Assembly (NCBI GenBank): GCA_033032865.1
Contig: JAWHQI010000001.1
Coordinates: 642,001 to 706,000, forward strand
Direction: 5' to 3'
Source of the DNA: Dactylorhiza incarnata
Lineage: Eukaryota; Streptophyta; Magnoliopsida; Asparagales; Orchidaceae
Length of the DNA stretch: 64,000 nucleotides
Shown: positions 44,935-57,129 of the stretch, one piece after another
How the letters are laid out: the number at the start of each line of letters is the position of its first letter
Position numbering within the stretch: the first letter of the stretch is position 1
Position numbers and translations under genes: made by a program
Notes under the pieces: model-generated
The model's input: the letters and a program-made list of their open reading frames with translations, nothing else
Told to the model about the DNA's origin: nothing
The model's database searches: none

Positions 44935-45261
44935 AGATAAGAGGTTGCCCTAGAGCAAGAATCGAAAAAGGAAAGAAAAGAATCCCGTCATTGCTTCTCA
45001 ATACAATAGTACATTTTGCGGAGAAGAAGAAGAACAAGTAGAGAACAAGAATCAAGCGTTCTCAGAAGAATCAGTCATCTCCATCGACTGATAAGAAGCC
45101 GTTCCTCATCAGGCTAAAAGAAGAGATTGAAGAAGAACCGTGCTTTCAAGATCTGAATCAGAAACATCTTCTTCAACCTCAAGTCGCCGATCTCCATCAG
45201 GCTAAGTTGCCGATCTTCATCAGGCAGAAGAAACAGTTTTTATTACTGTAAAATCTTTTAT

Positions 45262-45620
45262 TGTTGTAAGGCTTGCGGGCCTAAATGTCTAGCTTGAGGG
45301 CTGGAGAGCTGTGAGGCTTGAGGGCCAGGGCAGTGTACTTGCGGGTCCAATTTCGTCCATCAGGCTTGCGGGCCAGGGCATAGGCTAGACTTGCGGGTCT
45401 GAGCTAGGTAGGGCTTGAGGGCCTGATTGTCGAGCTTGAGGGCTTGAGACCTGTGAGGCTTGCGGGCCAGGAAAGAGGCTAGACTTGCGGGTCTGAGCTA
45501 GGTAGGGCTTGAGGGCCTGATTGTCGAGCTTGCGGGCTCGGGTGCAGTAGGGGCTTGCGGGCTTAGGCTGTAGGACATGCGGGTCCGTGTTATAAGGCTT
45601 GCGGGCCTGAAGATTTGGCG
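45262..45620 (+). repeat. CTTGCGGGC / CTTGAGGGC array in element B LTR
   Basis: About eighteen copies of GGCTTGCGGGCC and GCTTGAGGGCCTGA variants in the transcribed leader between the TATA box and the LTR end. Elements A and C have weaker runs of similar words (GGCCTGAG, GTAGGGCTG) at the same position. Confidence 0.85.
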
Positions 45621-45858
45621 GAGTTTGCCGAGCCTAGCACACTGCTAGGTAGGCGCAGAGAGAAATATGACTACTCAAGACACCCTGTCTTGAGGAACCT
45701 CTATAAGTTCTTGCGTGGTTTCTGTGTTGTGCTTTATAAATTATAGATCCATTAATCAGAAATCAAGAACATCTAAAGGGGATAAAATAAATTGAAAAAC
45801 CTATTCACCCCCCCCCCCCCCCCTCTAGGTGATAAGTTGACACCCAATAAATAACAAG

Positions 45859-45871
45859 TGGTATCAGAGGG
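45859..45871 (+). promoter_or_regulatory. Primer-binding site of element B
   Basis: TGGTATCAGAGGG two bases after the LTR end, matching the initiator tRNA-Met 3' end. Confidence 0.9.
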
Positions 45872-45937
45872 AGGTTGTTCAAAGAAAAGCTTAATAGCTT
45901 GAACAGATCTGCCCTTGGGTGTTCACTCATCATAGCT

Positions 45938-47491
45938 ATGGAATCAAAAATATCTATTTGTTGTAAGGAAAACGTTGCCCTTTGGAAAGTTAGAGCAAGA
46001 ATATAGATGGAGGCTATGGACCCTAGAATGTTCCAAATTGTTCAAGAAGGGACTTATGTCCCCAAGAATGTGTCCAAGAAAATGACCGAAGATGAGATCA
46101 TCCTAGTCAACTTGGACAAGGAAGCCAAAGACATTATAGCTAGTGCAGTTGACTCCTCAACATTTCAGAAACTGGCTCACTGCATAACAGCAAAAGAGAT
46201 GTGTGACTCTCTAACGGTCCTTATGGAAGGATCAAAAGAAGAAAGAAGCAAAGCAGCTAAGAAGAAAGTCAGAACATTGAGTGACAGTGACTCAAGCTGT
46301 TCAGACTCAGAAGAGAAGACTCAGTTTGGGATGACTGTCCTATCTGAGTCAGAGGAAGAAATCTAGGATGAAGTCTCACCTGAACATGTATGCATAAGGG
46401 CTCCTCTATCTACCTCAGACTCAGAATCGGAGACTAGCTCATCTAGAAATGATGACTGGTCCAAGTCATACAATGATCTTCTAGAAGATGTCAAGATGCT
46501 CAAGATGTTATGCAAGGAGCAGGATGCAAAGATCTCCTATCTTCAGGCAAGAAATCTTGATCTCTCAGAGAAAGCAGAAAAACTAACTCTAGAGAATGCA
46601 GAGTTTTGTCAACTCAAAAAGGACTTCAAGGCAAGCTCCAACCTTGACTTGATAAGCAAATTTGGGAAAACTCTGAAGGCATTGATTGAGAGCAAGGAGC
46701 TGTGCTGCTCACTAACCAGAGAAGTGGATCTTCTGAAGAAGGATAAAATTCAGCCCAAAGTCCTGAAATCTAAGATTGACAACACCAGAAGGGTGGAGGA
46801 TAAACTCCCCTTTGTAGTGAAGCATGTGGCAAGCTCCTCCAAACCAGATACCTCTCCTCCACTGGTAAATGGTTGTTGCTCCACTCAAAGAAGGGAGCAG
46901 GGATGCTTCAAGGAAGACAGATCAGGCAGACCCTATGGGATGAAGGCTGGCTTAAGAAAGGTAATCTCACCCTCCAACAAGAATGCTGGGCAATCCAATC
47001 TTGGGTATCTCAAGAATGGGAGCTCCACAAGTGGAGCAAAGAACATGCCAAAAATCTCAAGGGTACCTCATGGAAGGATGGCCACAAAGAGGCATGAAGT
47101 TAATGAGTCTACAGAAACAAAGAAATCACTAAAGAAGACAGACATCAGATGGAAAGCCGTGGATGATGATTGTCAACATCATGCTCACAATCAGTACAGA
47201 TCAGTATCCTTCAAATATCCTTATGTTCATACTCAAAGGACTCATGATCACACAGCTAGCCAGAGAAGGAGATACAACAGGTTTGAATGCTGGTGCTGTG
47301 GAAAGACTGGGCACTTTGCAATTGATTGTTGGTACAATCCAACTGCTCCAAGGGTAACGAATGTTAAACCTGCAAATCGTCTTGTTCATTATCACTATGC
47401 ATAACCTGGAGTAGTTAAATCCAGTATGCCCGTTAAAGCTAACAATTTCCTAGGACCCAAATTTACTTGGGTACCTAAGGGCTTGTAATCT
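45938..47491 (+). pseudogene. Element B gag, internally deleted
   Basis: ATG at 45938 opens a frame with a stop 22 codons on (46004-46006). The frame 46007-46366 reads MEAMDPRMFQIVQEGTYVPK and CITAKEMCDSLTVLMEG, homologous to element A gag. Right after that block it jumps to a Ser/Asp-rich stretch: compared with A, the rest of the gag N-terminal domain and the first knuckle are missing. The frame 46496-47404 gives a coiled coil (ISYLQARNLDLSEKAEKLTL) and an intact CCHC knuckle CWCCGKTGHFAIDC at about 47287-47328. The closing GPKFTWVPKGL (47453-47488) is the usual gag-pol border. No protease, integrase or RT follows. Confidence 0.8.
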
Positions 47492-47659
47492 CATTTTGCA
47501 GGTAGTCCAAGAGCCCACGAGAAGCAAATCCGGGCCTTGGACAAGGTGGTTGTTCTGACCCACCGGCAGAACAGTAAAGTCTATTTACTAACAAACTTGG
47601 TGCAGGTTATCCTACTAAAAGGGGCCTAAAGAGCTGACGTTAGCTGAATAAGTCTTGGA

Positions 47660-47760
47660 ATCTATAATCGACGATATGTTACGACGACACAATAGATGTT
47701 ACGATGACAAATGATCAAGTTGGGAGGATGCGTATCGTCAAAATACAATCGATCTATAAA
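47660..47760. repeat. Internal CpG motif cluster of element B
   Basis: ATCGACGATATG, TACGACGACAC, TACGATGACAA and GTATCGTCAA within 100 bp between the gag end and the extra ORF. The same words occur in the element B LTR (ATATCGTCGAGAT, TACGATGACAGAC, CACGACGACGC). Confidence 0.7.
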
Positions 47761-47839
47761 TCACGGGATTGGATCGGTCCATCGGAGCCGTCTGATCGCT
47801 CTTTCTTTCAAAGGTATGCGCCTCTTCACCTACCGACAC

Positions 47840-47847
47840 TATAAATA
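47840..47847 (+). promoter_or_regulatory. Internal TATA box ahead of the element B extra ORF
   Basis: TATAAATA, 116 bp upstream of the ORF start at 47956 and about 80 bp downstream of the motif cluster. The start context AATCAATGGC is good for plants. Together they look like a separate promoter within the element. Confidence 0.6.
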
Positions 47848-47955
47848 GAGTGAATGCTCGAGAATAAAAACTATGCTATCATTTGCCCTAAGCTATTCCG
47901 TCGACAAACCCTTGCTTCGCCTCCGACGTACTGCCTTCTCTCTCACTCCGAATCA

Positions 47956-48777
47956 ATGGCTCCCAAGAAAGAAGAAGTGATCTCTGGTTGTGAACTCCAG
48001 CGAGGGGGCTTCAATGCCTGCTCCGATGAGATTAGGTCAGTAATAGGGTTGCTGGAGGCATCTGGGCTGCAATATATGCTATGCAAACCCTCGGTTCTTC
48101 TCCACCGTGAATTAGCAGAATTTTTCGCCGAAGCAAGAATCAACCACACTGAATCCCAGATCAAGTCCACAGTGGGAGGTAAGAAAGTTAAAATATCTGC
48201 GAAAAGCCTAAGAAAAGCACTGCATCTGCCAAGAATCCAAGGGGGGAGGAAGAAGAAGAGCTGACCTCAGAGAATGTGTCCGCAAGCTACACCTGGTGCG
48301 GCCACACAGGGAAGACCTACGGGTCCATAAAGAGAGCAGAATTTAATCAAAAGGGGAAGTTGCTGGCCAACATTGTTGGCAAAGTTCTGTTGTGCAAACC
48401 TGGGAAGTTGCTGGCCACACAGGGAAGACATGTTCGCTGTCATGGCCCACATAATCCACTTTAAGAAGACCAACTGGAGTGAGTTCCTCTTCCAAAGAAT
48501 GAAGAACACCCTGAAGTCTCCTTCCTACGGAAGAATACTGTCCCTCTACCTTCTAAACACCCAGGGTGAAGTACTGAATAAGAAAATGGGAGTTCCCCTA
48601 TATTACTCCAAGAGACTGGATGCGAAGATGCTAGATCGATGGGATAGGTCTATCCCTAAACCATCATCTGATGCCCAGTCTGCTCCAAAGAAACAAAAGG
48701 AACAAGCATCACAAATAGATCCCTCGGAAGAAGAAGGTTCATCAAGCAGTTCTGATGACATACCTCCACCCCCATAA
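47956..48777 (+). pseudogene. Extra ORF of element B, N-terminal domain, frameshifted
   Basis: ATG at 47956 opens MAPKKEEVISGCELQRGGFN and continues to 48264 with HRELAEFFAEARI and GGKKVKISAKSLRKALHLP. This pattern resembles the domain annotated as putative plant transposon protein in many plant genomes. After a frame change the frame 48373-48777 continues (AHIIHFKKTNWSEFLFQRMK, then ILSLYLLNTQGEVLNKKMGV) and ends in a Ser/Asp/Pro-rich acidic tail. About 100 bp between the two pieces are disturbed. No membrane segment or signal peptide is visible. Confidence 0.65.
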
Positions 48778-49836
48778 ATCCCTGGTACGGCTGAGGGGGA
48801 GACTTCCACCCCAAGGGATGTTCCAGGAACAGTACCAGAACCTGCTCCCACATAGGTTATTGAAGAAAGTAGAGACCCCAACTTAGGGAGTGTTCCCGTT
48901 GAGGGGGAGTCCCAACTTGGGAGCTCAGCCCAAGATGCAGAGATGATTGATGGTGAGCTCCCGGCAGGGGGCTCAGCCCAAGGTAATGCACAGGTTGAGG
49001 GGGAGACCCAACTGGGGTACTCTGCCCTAGAAGATCAAGGAAATGAGCTCATGGAATTAATCATTCTCTCAGACTGCCGAGAGTTAGTAGCAACAAGTAA
49101 GATTGTGCTTGCATTCCCTGGTGAGACAGTACCAGAAAATGTCAAGGGGAAGGCTAAGGTAACAGCACATATCAGTGAAGAATCATCTGCAAATAGCTCT
49201 GAAGAAATTCCATAGGAAAGAGAAGAGGAAGACGAACAAGCTGCTGAGCCATCTTTGGCTCAGTCAGGTTCTCTTTTCCACATGATGTCAGCTCTACTAA
49301 CAGCTCAGCGCAAACAACTGGAACAATTTATAGTAAATACTGTGGACAATCTAAGGATAGAGGTGAAGGGGGAGATCCAGGAAATGAAGAAAGATATACT
49401 CCACCTCAACACACAGTGCGCTCACTTCTACACATTGGCAGCCCCGGCCATAGAGAAGATGAGCGAGGAAATCAACAAAGTGGGACATCAAACCCACACA
49501 ATCCTGACAGAGCAAGAAACATTCTCAAACAATGTGTACTACGGTTTTGAGCAGATAGAAAGAGATGCTACAAATAACAGAAATCAAATTCTGAATAAGG
49601 TCAATGAGAATGCTCATACCTTAGATACCCATCTGCTTGAAATAAACAACAATTTGGATGTGACTGAACAACACATGCATGAACAGCTGAATCTAGTCAG
49701 AGAAGGACTTAAGGAAAGGGTGATTGAACAAGCCCTAAAGGGGGAGATTGAAATAATAAACGCCAGTTCACATCAAGCGATGTGGATAACAAATCAAATA
49801 AAGCAGACAATGCAAAAACCCCCCATCATTATATGA
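48778..49836 (+). pseudogene. Extra ORF of element B, coiled-coil part
   Basis: Following a stop at 48775-48777, acidic and Gly-rich sequence (frame 48943-49215) leads into the frame 49255-49836, which is almost entirely heptad-like (IEVKGEIQEMKKDILHLNTQ, NNRNQILNKVNENAHTLDTH, LNLVREGLKERVIEQALKGE). It matches in type and position the coiled-coil ORF of element A. Decayed basic sequence continues to about 50235. Likely one original protein of N-terminal domain, acidic linker and coiled coil; role unknown. Confidence 0.6.
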
Positions 49837-50449
49837 AGCTGCCAACCCTTCTGCAAGCACTGAATCAACTGAGTATGGAATAAAATTTGGAGAATCAGCA
49901 ACCTCCAGGAAAAGAAAGAGAATTCAGAGCATCCAGTATCAGCAAAAGAGATTGAGGGAAATTGAGCTGGATCCACAATCAGGAAGGTGGAGTCCTGTCT
50001 CAAGAGAAATAATAACATAATCATGGATCCATTTTGGATATCCTCAGGAGGACTATCAGAGGGCATACCAGTCAGTTGAATGGCAGAAACATCTGAAGAA
50101 GCTGGAGAGGAGGAAGAATCACAGGCTAGCATTCCCACAAGGTCCTCCCCCCTCTCCTAAGAAGATTCCCCTGCCCATCAACTACTATCAGAGGCAAAGG
50201 AAGAAAACCAAAGGGGCAAGCAGCATCAGACACTGATGGGGCACCAATTTAAAATCTTAATTATTCTGCTAGGGCAAATGAATGCTAATGATTATTCATG
50301 AACATTTATTCTATTTATATGCTTGACATTTATTGTGAAGAACATTCAATCTATTTATGTGATTGCTGCTTTATGTGTGATGTTATGATCTGAAATGATA
50401 AATCTTTTCATGAGTGACATTTATCATTGAGGTAAGTTAGGGCTTCTTC

Positions 50450-50463
50450 AAATAGGGGGAGAT
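50450..50463 (+). promoter_or_regulatory. Polypurine tract of element B
   Basis: AAATAGGGGGAGA directly ahead of the 3' LTR start TGCTGGGAAC. Confidence 0.85.
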
Positions 50464-51049
50464 TGCTGGGAACAGTGCCCAACAGTGTTCCTGATTTGAA
50501 GAAGTGCTCAGCTCAATGATTAGTGCAAGTTGTATTTAATGTCATATCTAGTTCATGTTTGCAGAAATCGACAATATATCAAGTACTTTAGTTATTTCAC
50601 TAAGTACCATATTGTTGAGAAGAATAGGAGATGTCGTCGACAAAGTATGCTTGTCGTCATGATGATGAGCAAAGCAAGAGTTGATACTTGGTGAGTTCGT
50701 CGAACGCAGAATGTTGTTCGTCGAACGCAGAATGCTATTCGTCGAACGAAGAATGAAGTTCGTCGAACGCAAAGACAGGACAGAAGCAAACACTGAGACT
50801 TGGCGAGTTCGTCGAACGCAGAATGCTGTTCGTCGAACAAAGAATGAAGTTCGTCGAACGCAGAACGAGTTCCTCGTCGAACGAAGAATGAAGTTCGTCG
50901 AACGCAGAATGCTGTTCGTCGAACGCAGAATGAAGTTCGTCGAACGCAGAGAAGACATGAAGATATCAAAGGAAGAAATGTCGTCGAGAAGATGCAGTAT
51001 CGTCGACATCATCAAAAAAGCCGTGTCGTCGAGAAGATGCAGTATCGTT
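50464..51049 (+). mobile_element. Element B 3' LTR, first piece
   Basis: Matches 43746-44340 closely. Interrupted by LARD1 at 51050; continues at 60363-60602, where it is interrupted again by LARD2 at 60603. The remainder lies beyond the window. Confidence 0.88.
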
Positions 51050-52687
51050 TGTTGGATCGATAAGCGCCCTTAGAGGGGGGGGGGTGAATAAGGGAATAAA
51101 AATTCTTCTTTATAATTTTAGACAATTTACTAAATTGTTTTGTAATATGAAAAGGGGAAAATAACAATTTAGCTAATGTAATTAGAATTGAAAACTTTGT
51201 AACCAATATTTAGAGATTATGCCAAATGATAGAAATCAAGTAAACACAAATAGAGACATGATTATATTTATATAAAAAGGTGTTTACATAAATTTGATTT
51301 CAATATCGCTAGAAATCGGAGGCGTACAAATGTAAATATCTTTTCCTTTTCTATACCGACTTGTATCCCCACAAACCGGTTAGCTTTAGCCTATCCTTCC
51401 ACGGATAAGGCCTCAAGCCGCTCTAACCAATCCTTCCCCGGATATGGACTCGATCCCCTAGATCTAATCACCTAGAACTAGTCGCCAACACAAGGCGAAT
51501 TCCTCCCTAAGTCCTACCCAGACCTAGTCGCCAACACAAGGCGAATTCCTCCCTAAGTACTACCCAGACCTAGTCGCCAACACAAGGTGAATTCTCTAAA
51601 CGGTTACAAAAAGTATGAAATGAAAATAATGATAACAATTATAAAAAACTCCCTATATGAGATCTTCTGAAGTCGGAGATGAAGGATCGCTGTAGTATGA
51701 GCGAGGTCGAAGCGATCGTCCTTCGGATGTAGCGTGACGTAGTCCTCCTCCAGAATTCTCCTTATGCTTTTAGTGGGAGATCCATCTTCGGCAGCATAAC
51801 AGCAATAGAATTGTGGCACTTGCAACCTCTCTGGGATGGATGCACCAACACGAGAAAGAGCCCATCAATTTATAGAACTTGAAGATAGCGCCTGCGGTAG
51901 CTCCTAGCGCCTGCGGTAGCGTTCGTGTGGAACGGTTGTGAAACCGTCGGCGGCGTGGCGCTGTGCACGAACTTGAGATAGCGCCAGGCGGTAGTGCTAG
52001 CGCTGGCGGTAACATTCGTGTGGAGCGGTTGCGAAACCGTAGGATGCGTGTCAGAACAATATTTCATCGAACAAAATAGAATTCGTCGAGCGCGCCTTCG
52101 TCGAACGCATCCTTCGTCGAACGAAAAAACTGCAACCTTCTGGATCGTGCAAACTGCCAAGGATCGAGACAGAACCAACTTTCGTCAAACGGAATCGATT
52201 TCGTCGAACGGAGCTTCAAGTTCGTCGAACCTAGTTGTCGGTCGTAATGTCGTCGAGCGCAGGCTCAGTTCGTCGAACGGAGCTTCTCGTTCGTCGAACG
52301 CAACTTGTCGAGCACAAATTCTTCGAGCGCAGCAAAATTCATTGAACGGAGCTCCTCGTTCATCGAGCGCAGCTTGTTGAGCAGGAGCTCAGTTCGTCGA
52401 ACTCCAATTCATTGAGCGGCCTTCACATTTCTTCGAACGAAATATTCGTCGAACGAAATTTTTGTCGAACGCAGGCAAATTCGTCGAACGGAACCTGAGC
52501 TAGCGCCTAGCGGTAGCTCTAACGCTGGCGGTAGTGCATTCTTCAAGATGTTTGAATTCAGTTGATTTCTACATGTGGAGTATTGCACCTATAGTTCCTG
52601 CACACTATAAATACACGACAAGCAAGATCAAATACAATTTGGGATTTGTTATTCTCAAACAAAGGGATGTGACACGCATGTCCAATA
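51050..52687 (-). mobile_element. LARD1 3' LTR
   Basis: The plus strand starts TGTTGGATCGATAAG and ends GCATGTCCAATA (last block changed from TCCAACA). It has a G-run with GTGAATAAGGG at 51067, TATA box at 51867-51874 (minus), and the motif array at 51883-52505: two TAGCGCCTGCGGTAG units next to the TATA box, then many TTCGTCGAACG units. Confidence 0.88.
51867..51874 (-). promoter_or_regulatory. TATA box of LARD1 3' LTR
   Basis: TATAAATT on the minus strand; the nearest TAGCGCCTGCGGTAG motif begins 9 bp upstream. The 5' LTR has the same arrangement at 59542-59549. Confidence 0.65.
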
Positions 52688-52703
52688 ATCTCCCCCTTTT
52701 GAT
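52688..52703 (-). promoter_or_regulatory. Polypurine tract of LARD1
   Basis: Minus strand AAAAGGGGGAGAT directly ahead of the 3' LTR. The same sequence adjoins the LARD2 LTR at 61869-61884. Confidence 0.85.
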
Positions 52704-55700
52704 AATAACAAATCATCTTAGCAAGAAATCAACAATAGTGTTTATAGTATATGATAAGCAAGATGATAGTGCAACTATAGTATATGATAAGCATGATGAT
52801 ATGCATACTCCCCCTATCTTAATGCTCCCCCTACATAAATGCAATTTATGTTTTACTCCCCCTAAATGATAGATGAATTATTCTCCCCTTAATCTTCTAT
52901 ATTTCTCCTATATAGATTTCTTCAATTAATCTCCCCCTTTTGGTATTATCAAAAGAAGGTAGGGTGAGGGTAGTAAGGAGGCATTCTTTAGGCTAGTTAT
53001 AAATCATGATCGAGCTTTTGTAATATATGAAATGATAAAGAGTTTAAGCATAGTATATATAAGAGATTTCAAAAAAAAAATAGATAAGAGTTGTAAGCAA
53101 GCGGAAGATTATAAGAAACATCTTTTTGTAAGCATGAAAAGCATAAGTAAAAATATGAGTTTTAGTTCAAAACTGAAAGATGTTTTAACCTTTTTAAAAT
53201 CTCAAAGTTTTTCATAAAGATACCAAGCATGAAATGAACATATCAAAGAAAGATTATACTACAATGTTACTTAATTTTAAGTTCAAGAGATACCAAAATA
53301 TTGTAGATATCATGCTAGGTTATCTAGTGCATTTCTTATATAAAGAGTAGTATAGATAAAACATTAGAATCCAATACTCATGAGAAGAAGTGTTATGAAA
53401 GATAATGATGTGCACATAAGTGTATTTTGTGTAATGTTAACAATTGATTTAAAATCAACAAAATACAAGACATATGTAAAGTAAAGTGCACAATGAAACA
53501 CAAGTATATTACTTTCACACACTTTAATGCACACTATTTTATAAAAAGTGGTGTATTAATCAAGGGTTGCACAAGAACTTTACTATTCTTTCCAAGGTGC
53601 TCAACCTCACAATGCTTATAAAGACTTATCAGGAGATTCAAGTAGTGCTTGGTGGAGTTATAGTTGTCTACATATATAATTTTTTTGTTCATATTTGTGA
53701 GACAACATTCTTCGAATACACTTGTTTTGCAAACCCAATTTTTTAACTTAACCACTTTTCTAAATTTCATAAGTGCAATTCAAATGTAGTGTAGGCAATA
53801 AACTTATGCAAGTTTTAATTCATTGTACAAATACAATACACAAGCAAGCATTTTTAGATTTAAACACACATGTTGATTACCAAAATAGGTGAGTGAAATG
53901 TATCATTATCAATCATAAAACATTTACTCATACTTAGAGGCATGCTAAGCTTGGTTCTACACATATTTTTCAATACAATTGATGCACTTTAAATAAATAT
54001 ATCAAAGCATGATAAACAAAACAATGTTCATAGTAATTTCAAGAAATAAATTTTAACATTGTAAATAATTCTAAATAATAGAATTCATTCATGCTTGATA
54101 TTTGCAATAAAGATCATATAGTTTTCTTTTATCATTTTTAAAGAGAAAGAAAAAAAAAACAGAAAAAAGAACACAAAAACATATTTTTGTATTTTTGAAT
54201 TTTAAACTTTTGTAGTTGATTTTTAATAATATGAATAAAACACAAATCTCAAAAACATATTTTTGTATTTTTTAATTTTGAATTTTTGTAGTTGATTTTT
54301 TTAAATATAAATTAAAACAAAGATAATAAATGTCAGAAATTCAAAAAACAAATTAGTTAATATAAACAAACATATTTTTAAGGATTCTTAGAAATTTTAA
54401 AAATCAGAAAAATCAAAAACCCATGCTAGCGCCGGAGCTAGTGATAGCGCGACAAACAGCACGTGATTTTTTGAGAATTTTTAATTTTTGATTTTTGATT
54501 TTGATTAAGTGTCCTTAGAGTAGTCTTATGCAGAACTTCTGTAATTTTTGGAGATGTCTTGATTTCTCAAATTTGCATAAAACTATAGCTTTTTCAAATA
54601 CATGTGTTTTACAAAAACATTTAAGCTCAAAAAGATAAATTATGCAAACACAAGAGGACATTTTTTATTAAACAACCCAAAATATGCATGATTTAAGTGA
54701 TAAGTAAATAAAATGATCATGCGAAGAGTAATATAAGTATGTCCTAAGATTAAAGACTACCCCAACTAAATGTCTACACCCTAGCCCCATACTAAGTGAC
54801 GGATGGGCATGAGGAGCTGCACGCATGCCGTAAGTTAGGGTGTTAGTCCCATGTGCATACACTAGAGAACGCTCAACCTAGCACTCTTTCCCCCCAGTGC
54901 CTCGCAAGGCCCCACTGGAACCCTCCCCGGTTAAGGACAAGACATGACTTAGAGGTTAGGTTTCTAATGCATACAACCATACGCCTCCGCTATTGTGAGA
55001 TATGAAGTCATAGGTGAATAATCCTTGGACAATCTATGCTTTTAAACTATGGGTTGATTTATAAACTATGGGTTTTGTTTAATGTGATGAGTTATATAAA
55101 GCCGCATAGTATTTCTACTTTTATGAGATGACGATATGAGATAACTAGCACAATTACAAATATTCAATAAGTGACAATGCTAGTATGATGAGTTTAGGGT
55201 TTAATGTCACATCATAAATTAACATCAATATTGCATGTATTCCAAAATAGAGTTTCAAATTATAGATCTAGAATAGTGTGATGATTTAGTTTGATTTATT
55301 CTTATTATTACAAAGTTGATTCTAGAGTCTACATATATGTGAGATACATGCAATCAATAGCAAAGCATATCAATACACCAAATAATGGAAAGAAATACAT
55401 AATTCATTTTTTTATCAGAAGATTCATAATTCCTAGGTGATAGACATCATTGATTTGAGATATTTCTTGATAGAACATGAATTATAATTATAGAGAATTT
55501 TGCATAGAATATATGTTAGATCATCAAGATGAATGTGAATTCTATTCCTTCTAGACTTATGGCAATTATGATTTGATGATTTTCTTTTGAATGAGCAAGT
55601 TTAATTTGTAAGTCTACAAAATGATGATCATGCAATCATATCAAAGACAAAGATCACACATATAACGTTTTGAAATTTATAATAAAATTGCACTCAATAA

Positions 55701-57120
55701 TTTGACTTTATTGATCTTTGGTTTTGCATGATAATATATGATTCATGATACACAATTCATATATATTCTAATGATTAATCCATAAACTATGTGTTTGTTT
55801 GGAATTTTGGTATTCTATTATAATTTCAAAATCACATAGATATCATGAAATTTGAATAACATTGTAAATATTATACCTAACATAAATATATAAGCATAGA
55901 CCAAGAAGTGATGCTAGGATGATGAGTTTGAGTGCAATGTTATTATATATGATTTAATGGAGATAATGTTGCATGTAATATGAGAAGATTTCAAATTAAT
56001 TTTCTTTAGATCTAGAATGAAATGATTATTCTATTTGATTTCATCTTCTTGATATCAAGTTAATTCTTAGATCTAAATATAATGAGATAGATGAAAATAA
56101 TAGAGATACATATCACACACAAAATAAGATATGAAACTATAATATCAATAGCCATCACATATTTCATAATTCCTAATGTTGATAGTATTAGATGATTTAA
56201 GATGATTCTTGTTAGATCATGAATTATGATATATGATTATAGTGAATTTTAGCATATGATATTAATAGATCATGGTGGTGATTATATAGTTCATATTCAT
56301 CCTTTTTAATATGTAGTGACTGCTTGTAAAGTGAATATTATACTACATATATATAAAGGACAAAAAATGTTTTGGCTATTTTGAATTGTTTTGTAAATTT
56401 TTATTTTTGATCTTAATACAAGATATCTGAAAGAAGAGGATAACGATACTTAACATAATTTTCCAGAAAATAATAATTAGAGAAATCAGAATTTTTTATA
56501 AAAATAAGCTACCGCCGGCGTTAGTGATAACGCCGGGCGTTAGCAACTCATGGTTTTTGATTTGCAATTTTGAGTTACAATTTTTGATTTAAAAACACAT
56601 GGTTTCTTTTATATCATTTAATTCCGATATTTCTTGATTATGATTATTCAAAATAGGGGCTATCATATGCAACAAAGAAATTAGACAAGAGTCAAAAACG
56701 TTGCGCATTTTAGCTTAAGCCCTTTAATAAACCATTTAAATCCAATCTTTAAAATAGTTTCAATAGTCTTGATAATAATTTCAATATTCAATTTCTAATG
56801 ATAATTCAAGACAATTAAGGGTAAAGGATTTAAAAGGATAAAGAACAATCAAAGATGAGAGATAGATCACTTTGAAAAATATATGACTTAATGTTCAATT
56901 TTAATTCAAATTTGATTTGATAAACATTAGGCTTAATATATGAAAGTCACAATTCATGATATATAAAGTGATCATAGCATGTTTGTTCAAAAAATAAACA
57001 AATAAAAATAAACAAAAAAAGTGACAATAAGCATATCATAAAGTAGAGTAGTGATATTTCATTTTTATTTGTTTATACTTCATGCAAATGAATGGATATT
57101 AATGAATGAGAGATTTAGGT
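52704..57120. other. AT-rich non-coding interior of LARD1
   Basis: No domain recognised on either strand. Visible structure: a 105-bp tandem duplication at 54165-54310; a GC-richer island at 54755-54990; a diverged direct repeat (about 55160-55720 and 55890-56340, sharing GATGATGAGTTT, TTGCATGTA, TTAGATCTAGAAT and TTTGATTT blocks); and two blocks of the LTR motif, GCTAGCGCCGGAGCTAGTGA at 54425 and GCTACCGCCGGCGTTAG at 56509. Confidence 0.6.
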
Positions 57121-57129
57121 ATCCAAAGG

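Larger units (their letters stand above)
43746..45856 (+). mobile_element. Element B 5' LTR (copia, SIRE-like)
   Basis: It starts TGGTTGGAACAGTGCCC (3' copy TGCTGGGAACAGTGCCC at 50464) and ends AATAAATAACA ahead of the primer site; about 2111 bp. Contents in order: TTCGTCGAACGCAGAATG array (43975-44260), a duplicated GTCGTCGACATC block (44315-44420), further ATATCGTCGAGAT words (44630-44790), a TATA box (44927-44934), a CTTGCGGGC array in the transcribed part (45262-45620) and the ATTCAC-C(n)-TCTAGGTG block (45808-45836). Target duplications cannot be checked because the 3' LTR leaves the window. Confidence 0.85.
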
